Source of the DNA: Ktedonosporobacter rubrisoli
GTDB lineage: Bacteria; Chloroflexota; Ktedonobacteria; Ktedonobacterales; Ktedonobacteraceae
Reading direction: 5' to 3'
Assembly: GCF_004208415.1 (NCBI RefSeq)
Contig: NZ_CP035758.1
Span: 6,882,001-6,946,000 of the forward strand
DNA: 64,000 nucleotides
In this document: positions 21,867-30,735 of the stretch, piece by piece
Position numbering within the stretch: the stretch's first letter is position 1
Layout of the letters: every line of letters begins with the position of its first letter
The notes under the pieces: model-generated
What the model saw: the letters and a program-made list of their open reading frames with translations, nothing else
The model's database searches: none
Told to the model about the DNA's origin: nothing
Program-made: the position numbers and the translations under genes

Positions 21867-23984
21867 ATGAAAGAACAACACGGTCCTATCAAAGAGTCAT
21901 ATAATGTTAAGAGCGGCGGGCAAGGGCAAGCGCATTTTGGCAACTATGATCTGGTGCGCCGTATCGATGTTGGGGGGATGGGCGAGGTTTATCTCGCACG
22001 CCAACGTACGGCATTCGGTCGTGAAGTTGCGCTAAAGATCATGCGCTCTGACCTGGTTCATGATGCTGTGGCGCGCAAACGTTTCCTCCGCGAAGCCGAG
22101 GTGAGTGCTCATCTCAAGCATGAACATATTCTCCCCCTATTTGAGTTTGGAGAAGAGCAAGGTCGCCTGTTTCTTGTCACGCCTTACATTGAAGGGGGAA
22201 CGCTTGCCAGGCGTCTCCAGAGCGGTGCCCTTGTGCTTTCGGAGGTTCACCAGCTCTTTTCGGCGCTGGTGAAGGCTGTAGCTTATATTCATAAGCGCGG
22301 GGTTATCCATCGAGACCTGAAGCCTAGCAATATCCTCCTCGATAGGGAAGAAGGCAGCGACCAGATCTATGTGCGCTTGATTGACTTCGGGATTGCCTCG
22401 ATTCCCGGCGCGACAGTCAGCGCGCCGCTGACGCGAGCCGGCCATGAGATGGGCACCATTGCTTATATGGCTCCCGAACGCCTGGATGGCATAGCGGCGA
22501 CGAGCAATGACATTTACTCGCTGGGCATTATCCTGTACCAGATGCTGACAGGCCACTTGCCCGAGCAAGGCGAGATGCTGCATCTTCCTCCCGCGCTGGA
22601 TTATGTGGTAAAACGCTCTATCGCGCCTGACCCTGATGATCGTTTTGCCAGGGCCGATGAGCTATTGAAGGCTTTTGAGAGCGCCTATCGCTCCCTACTG
22701 ACCTCGGCTCAGGCCGTCTCTCATACGGGTCCGCAGGCAACTAGAGCGCAGGTTGCTCCCAACCCTGACGATGACGACGATGATGACGCGCCAACCCCTC
22801 GCCGATTGCCAAGCATGGCAAATGGCCAGCAGACAAATCAGCAGAACAAAGCATTGCATACAGGCGTGATCGCGGCTCCTCATGTGCCGATCTTCAGCAG
22901 CGAGGATTATGATGCGCCTACAACGTTTATTGATCCCGAACAGGTAAATGCTAACGTCAAGCAGGTCAATCTTGCCGATGGCGGCGTGCTGATCACGACT
23001 ACTCCTCACCGCCGCAAAGCCAGGAAGTCTCTGCTCGCTCTGATCCCGCTCTTAATTGCCGCCATACTGCTCGTGGCTTCGGGCTCGGCCTACTTTTTCT
23101 TCCAGGCCTCAATTGTAGCCAATGTGACCATGGCGCTCCAGGCCCGCGAGATCAGTAAAGTGATTACGATTAGCGCAAAGCCCGGCTTACAAAACGTTGA
23201 CGCCAACGCTGCAGCAATCCCAGCCTATACCTTAAGCGCAAGCCGAACCCTCTCGAAGACGGGCCAGACTACAGGACGTCCATTTCTTTGCATCTTTGAT
23301 TGTGAGCGCGTGGTCTCCTCAGATGATGTTTATAATCTGGGCATTGAGACCAAACAAAGCCTGATGTCGCAGCTGACCCAGGATATGAATGGACAACTGC
23401 AAGGCAAGGGCGCAACGATGCTCGGTAAGCCTACCTTTAACGATACCAATAGCTCGTTCGATCCGCAGGTTGGGAAGCGCAGTAATTCAGTGACTGTCAC
23501 GCTAACTGAGCAAGGAAGCGTACAATATATCCTCAACAAGGATGCTCAGAACCTGGCCCGCCTCCTTCTCCAGCGCCAGGTCCAGCAGCAGTTAGGAACA
23601 AACTACACCTTGCTTAACCAGCTTACTCAAGTGGGCCAGCCGGTTCTGCAGAAAACTGGGAGCAACGGAAGCGCAACTATCGCCATCCCGGTTGGCGGCG
23701 TGGCCGAATATCAGATGTCGGACGCACAAATTAAGGCATTGCAGAATAATATCAAAGGCTTGAAGGTGCCGGATGCCGGGGCTGTGGCTCGTAAAGTAGC
23801 GGGCATAGATAGCAATTCTGTGGTTGTGCATGTCTCATATGGCGATACCATTCCTGGCAATGTGGGGCAGATCAAGATAAATCTGGTGAATCCTACCAAC
23901 TTGCCAGCCGTCCACTTGCCGGCAGCACCTACACCGCCTCCAAGCGGAACTGCAGATAACAATAATAATGATAATGGGGATTGA
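21867..23984 (+). CDS. Receptor-like Ser/Thr protein kinase
   Basis: A 705-residue transmembrane Hanks-type kinase. The catalytic domain (about 24-280) is intact: glycine loop VGGMGEVYLA, VALKIM lysine, HRDLKPSN (about 148), DFG (about 174) and APE. A Pro/Asp-rich linker with a run of Asp (about 298-305) leads to one membrane helix (about 387-411). The outer part (about 412-705) has no PASTA repeats; it is a long Val/Gln/Asn-rich domain with a CIFDC cysteine pair (about 475) and an Asn/Asp-rich tail. The outer domain loosely recalls baseplate-J-like surface modules, but that is a weak resemblance. It probably couples an external cue to cytosolic phosphorylation. FHA-domain proteins elsewhere in the window are possible readers. 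Confidence 0.88.
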   Translation: MKEQHGPIKESYNVKSGGQGQAHFGNYDLVRRIDVGGMGEVYLARQRTAFGREVALKIMRSDLVHDAVARKRFLREAEVSAHLKHEHILPLFEFGEEQGRLFLVTPYIEGGTLARRLQSGALVLSEVHQLFSALVKAVAYIHKRGVIHRDLKPSNILLDREEGSDQIYVRLIDFGIASIPGATVSAPLTRAGHEMGTIAYMAPERLDGIAATSNDIYSLGIILYQMLTGHLPEQGEMLHLPPALDYVVKRSIAPDPDDRFARADELLKAFESAYRSLLTSAQAVSHTGPQATRAQVAPNPDDDDDDDAPTPRRLPSMANGQQTNQQNKALHTGVIAAPHVPIFSSEDYDAPTTFIDPEQVNANVKQVNLADGGVLITTTPHRRKARKSLLALIPLLIAAILLVASGSAYFFFQASIVANVTMALQAREISKVITISAKPGLQNVDANAAAIPAYTLSASRTLSKTGQTTGRPFLCIFDCERVVSSDDVYNLGIETKQSLMSQLTQDMNGQLQGKGATMLGKPTFNDTNSSFDPQVGKRSNSVTVTLTEQGSVQYILNKDAQNLARLLLQRQVQQQLGTNYTLLNQLTQVGQPVLQKTGSNGSATIAIPVGGVAEYQMSDAQIKALQNNIKGLKVPDAGAVARKVAGIDSNSVVVHVSYGDTIPGNVGQIKINLVNPTNLPAVHLPAAPTPPPSGTADNNNNDNGD

Positions 23985-24006
23985 GCATGGTATCTTTATG
24001 CCCGGG

Positions 24007-24672
24007 CTACAGCGGCTCTTGCTCGTCTTCCTGCGCGCGCTCACCCTTTAATTCTTCCCAGAGCGTGCGCACGGTCTGCGCGGCTATGCTATAGCTAAAG
24101 CCTCGCCTCTGCAAAAACGAGCCAAGGCGCGTGCGAAAGGCATTATAGTCTACGCCCGGGTTATTGATAAGCGAGAAGGCCTTTTTACGCCCACTGCGTA
24201 GAGCGCGCTCCTCGTCCTGCTCTTCATCCACGAGCTCATCAACAACTTCGCGTTCCACGCCCTTACTGCGCAGCTCTTGCCTGAGCGCACGGGCACCGCG
24301 CGGGCTAAAATGCTCACGTGTCTCCACCCAGAAAGAGGCAAATTCGTGATCGTTGACCAGATCCAGGTTATCCAATCTCTGTAAAACGCTCTCGATCAGT
24401 TCCGCCGGCGTCTCTTTACGGCGCAGATAGTTGCGCACCTCCTGGCGGCTACGTGGGCGCAGCGAGATGTAGTTAAAGGCCCGATCGACGGCCTGCTGTA
24501 CATTCTCTTCCCACTGCAGCTGCTCAAGCTGAGCGTGGGAAATCTCCTGATCAAGCGAAAGGCCCATCTGAAGCACGATCAGGGCATGAGCGCCGAGCAA
24601 AAATTGTCCATCCACAAAGATATTAATTCGTTCGGGATTTCTTACCTGTGGCTGCAAAGCTGTAATTCGCAT
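24007..24672 (-). CDS. recX: Regulatory protein RecX
   Basis: A 221-residue RecX-family protein, which binds RecA filaments and limits strand exchange. The three tandem three-helix repeats are visible: ALNYI-like FNYISLRPRSRQEVRNYLRRK (about 60-85), FASFWVETREHFSPRGARALRQELRSKGV (about 113-145), and the last NAFRTRLGSFLQRRGFSYSIA repeat (about 175-200). The N-terminal 50 residues carry the usual small beta segment. It converges with the Ser/Thr kinase, with only 22 bp between stops. recA is not in the window. Confidence 0.88.
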   Translation of the reverse strand: MRITALQPQVRNPERINIFVDGQFLLGAHALIVLQMGLSLDQEISHAQLEQLQWEENVQQAVDRAFNYISLRPRSRQEVRNYLRRKETPAELIESVLQRLDNLDLVNDHEFASFWVETREHFSPRGARALRQELRSKGVEREVVDELVDEEQDEERALRSGRKKAFSLINNPGVDYNAFRTRLGSFLQRRGFSYSIAAQTVRTLWEELKGERAQEDEQEPL

Positions 24673-24900
24673 GTCGCTAGTAACTTTCTGTTAAGGCCTG
24701 CTTATGGAGAATCTTGAAGACGGACTTGTGTTCTATTTTCTTGACGTCACTCAGTATATCACTCGTGCCCGAGGATGACAACAGGCCAGGAAATGGGGAG
24801 AAATGGGAGCTGTGATGGAGAGACTTACAAACGTTTGGTAGGCAAGTGGCAAAGTAGCATTTCATTCAACCGCGCGGTCGAATGAAAGAACTACTCGAAG

Positions 24901-25329
24901 TTACGAATAAAGTACTTCAGTTTCAGGGTGCGCTTCGGCGCGAAAACCTGGTAACATTTCGTTAAGAGGCACTTCCTTCTTCTCAACTATGCAATTGTTC
25001 TCATCAACAAAGACGATATGCGGCACCAGGCTGCGAATCTCCTCATCAGTAAATTGCCCATAATTCATAATGATCACGATATCGCCCTCGGAGTTCAGGC
25101 GAGCCGCTGCTCCGTTCAGACAAATGACGCCAGAGCCGCGTTCTCCGGGAATGGTATAGGTTTCCAGACGAGAGCCGTTGGTCACATTGACTACTTGTAC
25201 CATCTCGTAGGGATAGATATCGGCAGCCTCCAATAAATCCTGATCAATCGTAATGCTGCCTATGTAATTCAGGTTGGCCTCGGTAACTGTAGCGCGATGG
25301 ATCTTGCCCTTACACATAGTACGTAGCAT
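24901..25329 (-). CDS. panD: Aspartate 1-decarboxylase
   Basis: A 142-residue pyruvoyl enzyme that converts L-aspartate to beta-alanine for pantothenate and coenzyme A. The proenzyme cuts itself between Gly24 and Ser25, seen in NLNYIGSITID; Ser25 becomes the pyruvoyl group. Substrate-binding Lys9 (KGKIHRATVT), Tyr58-type (LETYTIPGERGSGVICLNGAAA) and the downstream Asn are in place. The start at 25329 (MLRTMCKGK) is set by family alignment; the longer frame to 25365 has no support. It is about 20 residues longer at the C-terminus than the E. coli enzyme. It is not next to panB or panC here. Confidence 0.95.
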   Translation of the reverse strand: MLRTMCKGKIHRATVTEANLNYIGSITIDQDLLEAADIYPYEMVQVVNVTNGSRLETYTIPGERGSGVICLNGAAARLNSEGDIVIIMNYGQFTDEEIRSLVPHIVFVDENNCIVEKKEVPLNEMLPGFRAEAHPETEVLYS

Positions 25330-25625
25330 GAGGATGATAAACCCTTTCTTTAACAATATACTCAACGAGATACTAAGACAAGCGTCTTGCAGAATAAAGA
25401 AAAGAGGTACATAGCTATATAGTGCGATTCGCTAAGAAGGATCGCTTCTACAGAAATCCGCCCCTGGCCAGATTTCTGCCATTTTCTGCAAGCCCTGTAT
25501 AGTGTTTCTCTCAGTAGAGAACAGTGGCTTCTGTTCCCCCCTTCCATTATATTAAACGATGCGCTGAAAGGATAGGAAACAGGCAAATGTCCTTAATGGA
25601 GTGGACAATAGTAACAGGTTGGCGT
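25330..25625. other. Leader region upstream of panD
   Basis: A gap of about 300 bp that must hold the panD promoter and leader. It contains hairpins: CAGAAATC (25451-25458) with GATTTCTG (25471-25478), and GCGAT/ATCGC arms near 25421-25448. No known riboswitch is recognised. Confidence 0.4.
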
Positions 25626-25892
25626 TTATTGGTCTGGCTGCTCTATTGTTGAAGCAGCATCCAGAGTCGCACACAGAGCCAGCGCATAGGCCTCAGCGGC
25701 GCTCTGGGAATCGTAGATAGCATCGCCTAACATCAGGCGATAATTGCATTTCCAGCGCCTTGCCGGCCAGGGAGCCAGGCGAATGAGTGTATAGGTAGGC
25801 GCATGTGCCTCAAGCGCCTCGCGCAGTGCTACCTCAGCAAAGTCGGTGATCCCATAATGGGTGAGCTGACTGCGTAGTTCTTCTGAAAGCAT
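25626..25892 (-). CDS. Small hypothetical protein
   Basis: An 88-residue protein, ending in a helix rich in Ala (SAAEAYALALCATLDAAS). I do not recognise it. Codon use looks coding, and the Trp/Arg-rich middle segment (APWPARRWKCNYRLMLG) is unlike random sequence. The upstream ribosome-binding site is weak. It lies between panD and the DUF402 gene, on the same strand as both. Confidence 0.5.
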   Translation of the reverse strand: MLSEELRSQLTHYGITDFAEVALREALEAHAPTYTLIRLAPWPARRWKCNYRLMLGDAIYDSQSAAEAYALALCATLDAASTIEQPDQ

Positions 25893-25948
25893 GAATTTAG
25901 CCTGCTTGTTACGATAGAGTTAGAGAACACGTGTTAGGTAATGTCCCT

Positions 25949-26010
25949 TCTATATCAGAAACCCGAAATCGGTTCGCAACGACAGCCCGCTGCATGATAG
26001 CTGATATAGA
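25949..26010. repeat. Long-spaced 10-bp inverted repeat
   Basis: TCTATATCAG (25949-25958) and CTGATATAGA (26001-26010) are exact inverse complements, 42 nt apart, between the DUF402 gene and the 88-residue gene. It may be a terminator-like or regulatory structure. Confidence 0.45.
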
Positions 26011-26152
26011 GGGGAAAATTTGCGTCCTCAACACTATATATCATCGCTCGCCAGGCTGCAATATTGGGCGCGGATAATCTCATGGGGATGGCAAGGACAT
26101 ATATCACATCTAGCTGGCGTAGGAAGATCTAGCTAGCCGCTAGCGAAGATCC

Positions 26153-26719
26153 TTACCTCAAGTGTGCATCATGCAAAATGGGGCCGATCTCTTCAGGACT
26201 CAGCCGTTCAAAATCAGTGCGTGGCAACTGACGCGGCAGGAGGGAGAATGGGCCTGTCCAGTTGCGGGCATGCTGTTCCAACCAGTCGAGCACTTCGAAT
26301 GATTTCGCCCGCGACTGTTCAACGATTTCATAGCGCTGGGCGGCGCGATCAAACACCTCCTGGTCTTTTGTATAGACGCTATAGTCTTCACCCACCACAA
26401 CATCAATGTAAAGATCAGTATAGATAAGCTCGCGCGCGCTACTGGTATAGCACGGGGTAGGTAGGACTACATCACAATAGACCCCGGCAAAGCTACCATC
26501 AGCAAAATAGTGGCAATGAAGTGTATACCAGGCCTGGAACCAGAAATAGGTGATCTGATGCTTCTCCGAGATCCAGGTCCCGGGTTTCCAGTGCATCTCT
26601 GTTCCGATAGGGGTCCAGATAGAGACATACTGCTCGCTGATCGGGAGCTGATAGCCTTGCCAGGCTCCCCACTGATCACCATTGACGAGCATTTTTCGCA
26701 CGTCTGCCTTTAGCAACAT
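26153..26719 (-). CDS. DUF402-family protein
   Basis: A 188-residue protein matching the DUF402 pattern: W-x-T-L-H-C-H-Y-F-A-D-G-S-F-A-G-V-Y-C-D strand pair (about 58-78), then IYTDLYIDVVVGEDYSVYTKDQEVFDRA (about 97-125) with the conserved acidic residues. Some members of this beta-barrel family hydrolyse nucleoside di- and triphosphates (Ntdp-like); others are uncharacterised. The ATG at 26719 follows AGGAAGG. Function here is not known beyond the family. Confidence 0.7.
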   Translation of the reverse strand: MLLKADVRKMLVNGDQWGAWQGYQLPISEQYVSIWTPIGTEMHWKPGTWISEKHQITYFWFQAWYTLHCHYFADGSFAGVYCDVVLPTPCYTSSARELIYTDLYIDVVVGEDYSVYTKDQEVFDRAAQRYEIVEQSRAKSFEVLDWLEQHARNWTGPFSLLPRQLPRTDFERLSPEEIGPILHDAHLR

Positions 26720-27072
26720 TATGATGGTCCTTCCTGCAGATTAAACGCTTGATGCTGATACTATGGCCCGGCCTACAGTCTGGTATATATGTGGTGATTT
26801 CGGCTGCAGCAGAGCACTGCGGCACTCTAAGTTAGCGATAGTAAAGAAGACGTTAGCTAAACGCCTGGTTACGCGCACACCCTTCACTCAACAATTTTAA
26901 CATATCTATAGGCAAACGGCTCGCTGCTCCCAGGCTACTAGCTCAGCCTCGCGCCAAAGGCAAGCAGAAATTTTACTCTATCCATGAGCTTTTGAGCTCC
27001 TTGCAGTTTGGAAGGGAGATACGTTACAATGAAGCTTGAATTTCCGTTCCTAAAAATAGTGGGAAGGCCAGA
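26720..27072. other. Divergent intergenic region, WYL side promoter
   Basis: A 353-bp gap between DUF402 and the WYL gene. On the plus strand TTGCAG (27001-27006), an 18-bp spacer and TACAAT (27025-27030) form a likely promoter for the WYL regulator. No other structure stands out. Confidence 0.5.
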
Positions 27073-28074
27073 ATGTATCACCCAACGACGCGCTTACTTA
27101 CGATCCTGGAGCTCTTACAGACGCATCCACAATTGAGCGGAGAAGAGCTAGCGCGCCGTCTCGAAGTCGAGCCACGCAGCGTACGTCGCTATATTCAGAT
27201 GTTGCAAGATATGGGCATGCCCATTGAGGGCACGCGCGGCCCCGGTGGCGGCTATCGCCTCCGTCCAGGCTTTAAATTGCCTCCACTCCTGTTTACAGAG
27301 GATGAAGCCACAGCTATAGTGCTCGGGCTGCTCGGAACACCCTGGCTGGGTGTCGATATCTCATCGGTAGCTATCGAAGGGGCGCTGGCTAAAGTCTATC
27401 GTGTGCTCCCGCTGCGCGGGCGCGAGCGCCTGCAGGCCATCTCTACCTATCAGGTTCTGCCAGTGGGCTGGCAGGAGATACGGCCAGAGGCCAGTTTGCT
27501 GGTTGATCTAAGCGAGGCCGTCCAGAGCTCTCAGCGCGTGGCTATCGAATATTGCTCGCACCACAACAAAGTCACTCGACGACGCGTTGAACCATATGGC
27601 GTTGCAGGGCATAAAGGGCTCTGGTATTTAGTCGCCCATTGCTGTCTGCGCAACGCACCACGCCTGTTTCGCCTTGACCGCATCCGCAGCGTCGAACTCC
27701 TTGCAGAGACGTTTAGCAAAGACGCAAGCTTTGATTATCAGGCTTATGCCTTCAAGAGTCTGGCAACTATTCCAGCTCGCTGGCAAATCGAAGTCGAGTT
27801 TGAGGCAGAACTCTATGTTGTGCAGCAGAAAATTCCGTCCTCACACGGTGAAATAAGCGTAACGCCTACTGGCACACTGTTCCGGACCCATCACGACCAT
27901 TTGCCCACTATGGCCCGCTTTCTCATGGGACTGAATTTGCCTTTTATCGTTAAGCGTCCACCAGAACTACGCGACGCACTCTTAGAACTAGCACAGGAGA
28001 TAATACAGTTTGCAACGGCTAGCAGGAGAAGCATAGACGCAATGCCGGCAGCGCTTGAGGCCGACCAAAGATAG
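27073..28074 (+). CDS. WYL-domain transcriptional regulator
   Basis: A 333-residue regulator of the YafY/PafC type. The N-terminal winged helix is RLLTILELLQTHPQLSGEELARRLEVEPRSVRRYIQML (about 7-45), followed by the wing GTRGPGGGYRL. The WYL ligand-binding domain follows (about 140-215), with VAIEYCSHHNKVTRRRVEPYGV and GLWYLVAHC. A C-terminal WCX-like domain covers about 230-325. WYL domains bind nucleotides or nucleic acids in DNA-damage and phage-defence control. No obvious target operon adjoins it. Confidence 0.88.
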   Translation: MYHPTTRLLTILELLQTHPQLSGEELARRLEVEPRSVRRYIQMLQDMGMPIEGTRGPGGGYRLRPGFKLPPLLFTEDEATAIVLGLLGTPWLGVDISSVAIEGALAKVYRVLPLRGRERLQAISTYQVLPVGWQEIRPEASLLVDLSEAVQSSQRVAIEYCSHHNKVTRRRVEPYGVAGHKGLWYLVAHCCLRNAPRLFRLDRIRSVELLAETFSKDASFDYQAYAFKSLATIPARWQIEVEFEAELYVVQQKIPSSHGEISVTPTGTLFRTHHDHLPTMARFLMGLNLPFIVKRPPELRDALLELAQEIIQFATASRRSIDAMPAALEADQR

Positions 28075-28173
28075 CTCTTGCTTGCTTTTCCTATCTTCAG
28101 GCTTCACTCATTGCCGATTATTTAAAGTATCCAGTTTTCCAGGTCTCAAAGGCGCCCAGAAGAGCTTTGAGCA

Positions 28174-28210
28174 TGCTATAATAGCGGTGGAAGAATGAAC
28201 TATCATTCTT
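28174..28210 (+). promoter_or_regulatory. Extended -10 promoter with 5' hairpin
   Basis: TGC-TATAAT (28174-28182) is an extended -10 promoter for the first receiver gene. AAGAATGA (28191-28198) and TCATTCTT (28203-28210) form a perfect 8-bp hairpin at the predicted transcript 5' end, or an operator over the start site. Confidence 0.6.
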
Positions 28211-28258
28211 CTACCGGGCTGTTAACTTGTGAATCTTGTGAGAAAGGAGGGAGAGGAA

Positions 28259-28678
28259 GTGGAAAACCAGCGACCAGATCAGGTCAACGCTGCCGGAAAC
28301 AATAGTACAAAGGGCATCCTGCTTGTCGAGGATGATCCGAGTAATGCTGAAATGCTCAGTCTCTTGCTACAATCGGAGACACCTTACCGCATCTTGACGC
28401 TTCCCAGCGGGGATGAGGTTTTGCGCAGTATTGATGAAGTAAAATCTTTTCAGCCTGCCCTATTTCTTTTTGACTACCATCTACCCAAAATGAATGGGCT
28501 GGAATTGTATGACCAACTTCACACTACTGAAGGCCTGGAACATGTGCCAGCGCTCTTTACTTCGGCAGCTTTACTGGAAGGGATCAGTGACGAGATATCC
28601 GGACGAGGCCTCAAACTGCTCTATAAGCCATTTGAGCTTGATGAATTTCTGCAAGCTGTAAGAGATGCCATGCACTAA
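28259..28678 (+). CDS. Single-domain response regulator (receiver only)
   Basis: A 139-residue stand-alone CheY-like receiver. LLVEDDPSN holds the acidic pair, LFLFDYHLPKMNGLELYD holds the phosphoacceptor Asp, then FTSAALL (Ser/Thr switch) and LYKPFELDEF (conserved Lys). No output domain. The GTG at 28259 is chosen because AAAGGAGG lies 8 nt upstream; a longer GTG frame from 28229 has no ribosome site. It is clearly paralogous to the receiver at 29355, sharing ETPY, LPxxNGLELYD, SAAL and KPFELD. Confidence 0.85.
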   Translation: MENQRPDQVNAAGNNSTKGILLVEDDPSNAEMLSLLLQSETPYRILTLPSGDEVLRSIDEVKSFQPALFLFDYHLPKMNGLELYDQLHTTEGLEHVPALFTSAALLEGISDEISGRGLKLLYKPFELDEFLQAVRDAMH

Positions 28679-29093
28679 GCCAAGTCTGCACTCCCATTGC
28701 CCTTGATCACTTTCTTCTCTTCTCAATCAGATTGGGTAGAGAAACTGGGAAGTAGCTTACTTCCCCGCCTTCATCCCTTCTTCTATCATTGTGTGGGATG
28801 AAAGCGTAGCAGCAATTTCGATCTCTACCGAAATTATAGTCACAAAGCCTCAAGAAACTCTTAATTTTCCCGCAGAATGGCCAGCTTCAACAAACTATTC
28901 CGCCAACATACCCTTCCTCCATATGCTTCCAGGCGAGCCCAGGCCCTCTGGCCTGACGCGTCCTCTGTGTTTTCTTGTCAAGCACTTTAAGGCTTATTTT
29001 GTTCTCTGTCGAAACTCTTAGCCGCTCCGCTACGTGTTAAACAAGAAACCGGGAATCTCCCCTAGAAATGCAGAGGCTGGGAATGAGTTCGAT
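28679..29093. other. Intergenic region with hairpin
   Basis: About 415 bp between the two receiver genes. It holds a perfect 8-bp hairpin, GGGAAGTA (28747-28754) with TACTTCCC (28758-28765). A 76-codon frame here (28791-29021) has no ribosome site or protein-like composition. Confidence 0.4.
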
Positions 29094-29345
29094 ATGGCAG
29101 AGGGAAAGCTTGTATATGATCAGCAACGAGCGCACTTAATGCTACACGGATCTCCTCTTCAAGCTGAAGATCTGATTGAACTATATATTTTAGGTCACTG
29201 GGTCCCGGGAAGAGTGTATAAAGATGTATCCGGCTGGTATATCGTTACATCTGCTCAGGTGGGGTTGCGACTTCAAGAAGGATTACTTGCCCGTTTCCCC
29301 GAAGCTTCCTCGCCTGCTACTCTCCCAGGTAAAAAAACAATATGA
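29094..29345 (+). CDS. Small hypothetical protein between receivers
   Basis: An 83-residue protein (ATG at 29094). It has the look of a small beta-barrel: EGKLVYDQQRAHLMLHG, LQAEDLIELYILGHWVPGRVYKDVSGWYIV. This faintly resembles DUF5348-type proteins (gain of G-x-L-x-Y-D and W...R...GWY), but the match is from memory and weak. It ends 9 nt before the second receiver gene and is probably co-transcribed with it. A longer GTG frame starts at 29034. Confidence 0.55.
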   Translation: MAEGKLVYDQQRAHLMLHGSPLQAEDLIELYILGHWVPGRVYKDVSGWYIVTSAQVGLRLQEGLLARFPEASSPATLPGKKTI

Positions 29346-29354
29346 GGTGGAATT

Positions 29355-29744
29355 ATGGCAGAATCTGGTAACGCCGAGGATAGAAAACTTGTGCTGCTGG
29401 TAGAAGATGATGGAGCTCATGCGTCAATGCTTTACCAGATACTCAAACAGGAAACTCCTTACCATGTGTATTATACGGCGGATGGGCACACGGCCTGGAA
29501 TTTTCTTCAGCACGTAAGGCCGCATTTGTTGCTTCTCGATTACCGTTTGCCTCGGCTAAACGGACTGGAATTGTACGATCGGGTTCGTGCTCACAAGGAG
29601 CTTCACAACATCCCAGTCCTGATGGTAAGCGCAGCGCTACCAGAGCAGGAGGCACGGCAAAGAGGGGTTGCCTATCTCAAGAAGCCCTTTGAGTTAGATC
29701 AACTTCTTAATACCGTAAACAGGCTTATAGAATCTTCCTGTTGA
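29355..29744 (+). CDS. Single-domain response regulator (receiver only)
   Basis: A 129-residue CheY-like receiver: LLVEDDGAH (acidic pair), LLLLDYRLPRLNGLELYD (phosphoacceptor Asp), VSAALP (switch), YLKKPFELDQ (Lys). No output domain. GAGGTGG sits before the ATG. It is a close paralogue of the receiver at 28259, which points to a local duplication; they may be fed by the same remote kinase or form a phosphate sink. Confidence 0.87.
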   Translation: MAESGNAEDRKLVLLVEDDGAHASMLYQILKQETPYHVYYTADGHTAWNFLQHVRPHLLLLDYRLPRLNGLELYDRVRAHKELHNIPVLMVSAALPEQEARQRGVAYLKKPFELDQLLNTVNRLIESSC

Positions 29745-29846
29745 TCTTACACAAGATAAGAGATTCCGTAAGGGACATCTTCCTGCAAAGTTCCCTTGAG
29801 CTAATCTAACTGTAAAGAATGCAAGAGAATAGAGCCTAAAATTTCT

Positions 29847-29874
29847 CATATCCATGCAAATTTACATGGATATG
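29847..29874 (+). terminator. Terminator-like 10-bp hairpin
   Basis: CATATCCATG (29847-29856) and CATGGATATG (29865-29874) form a perfect stem with an 8-nt loop, about 100 nt after the second receiver stop, followed by CTATTGTTTG. No pure U-run. Confidence 0.5.
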
Positions 29875-30155
29875 CTATTGTTTGCTCTTTGCAAGCTGCC
29901 AAATAGATTTTTTCCAATTCCAGCCCACCTCTCCCACGCTTGAAATATCAGTAACCGAGATAAAGATTGTCGTGCTCCAGAGGCAAAGCAAGGGCATGAA
30001 CCATCCCGTATTTTTTAGGGCTGCCACTGATGGTACACGCGTGGGCAGAGAGAACGGGGCCAGCCTGGAATGAGGCCTATCGCGTTCCTAAGGCTTAGCC
30101 CCTACCATGCCTACAAAAATTTATTGGGATGACTCATAGTCCAAAGTTTGACGAA
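29875..30155. other. Gap between convergent genes
   Basis: About 280 bp between the hairpin and the PPOX gene end. I see nothing in it that I can name. Confidence 0.4.
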
Positions 30156-30545
30156 TTAAAGATTCTGGCCAACGACATGCTGGACCTTAACATAGAGAAT
30201 TACGCGCGGGTCGCCAGGATTGCGTATGGGAGAGCCATAATGCTCAGCCAGCGTATTGAAAAAGGCTCCTGCAGGATCTTCTTCGACGCGCTCAACTACC
30301 CCACGAAACTCGGCATGAGTGTAGGGATCATCCGGGTCGTTGATGGAGATCGCCACCCGTGGATCGCGCTGAATGTTTTGATATTTCTTGCGCCTAGAGG
30401 TATGGGTGAACTTGATGTACTCGCCATCCCAGAGAAACCACATTGGCGAAGATTCAGGCGCTCCCGTGGAGTCAACAGTCGCCAGATGGGCAAAAGCTTT
30501 TGAATGCAGGATCTTTTGGACCTTTGGGTTTTGCAAGTCTGCCAT
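30156..30545 (-). CDS. PPOX-class F420-dependent oxidoreductase-like protein
   Basis: A 129-residue split-beta-barrel flavin/F420-binding protein of the pyridoxamine 5'-phosphate oxidase-like group. Family marks: FAHLATVDSTGAPESSPMWFLWDGEYIKFTHT, KYQNIQRDPRVAISINDPDDPY and GVVERVEED. The ATG at 30545 follows AAAGG. Members of this short class in Actinobacteria and Chloroflexota often use F420; the window also has an LLM-class enzyme that could use it. The substrate is unknown. Confidence 0.85.
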   Translation of the reverse strand: MADLQNPKVQKILHSKAFAHLATVDSTGAPESSPMWFLWDGEYIKFTHTSRRKKYQNIQRDPRVAISINDPDDPYTHAEFRGVVERVEEDPAGAFFNTLAEHYGSPIRNPGDPRVILYVKVQHVVGQNL

Positions 30546-30735
30546 AAATATACCTTTCTATATAAAACAGCTCTGTAGAGCTATGATAGCCAAGATGCTA
30601 TTTTACGAAACATACCGCCTCTCCTATTTTATTCCTGACCTCGAAAGAAATCTCACCTGCTCAATGGTATCAGGCGTAGTGGAGCTATAGTGATATAATA
30701 GCAGCGTAAACCAAGCTCAAAGAGGAGAGGATTTC

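Noticed and set aside
28791..29021. 76-codon frame between the receiver genes
   Set aside because: No ribosome site and no recognisable composition; probably chance.
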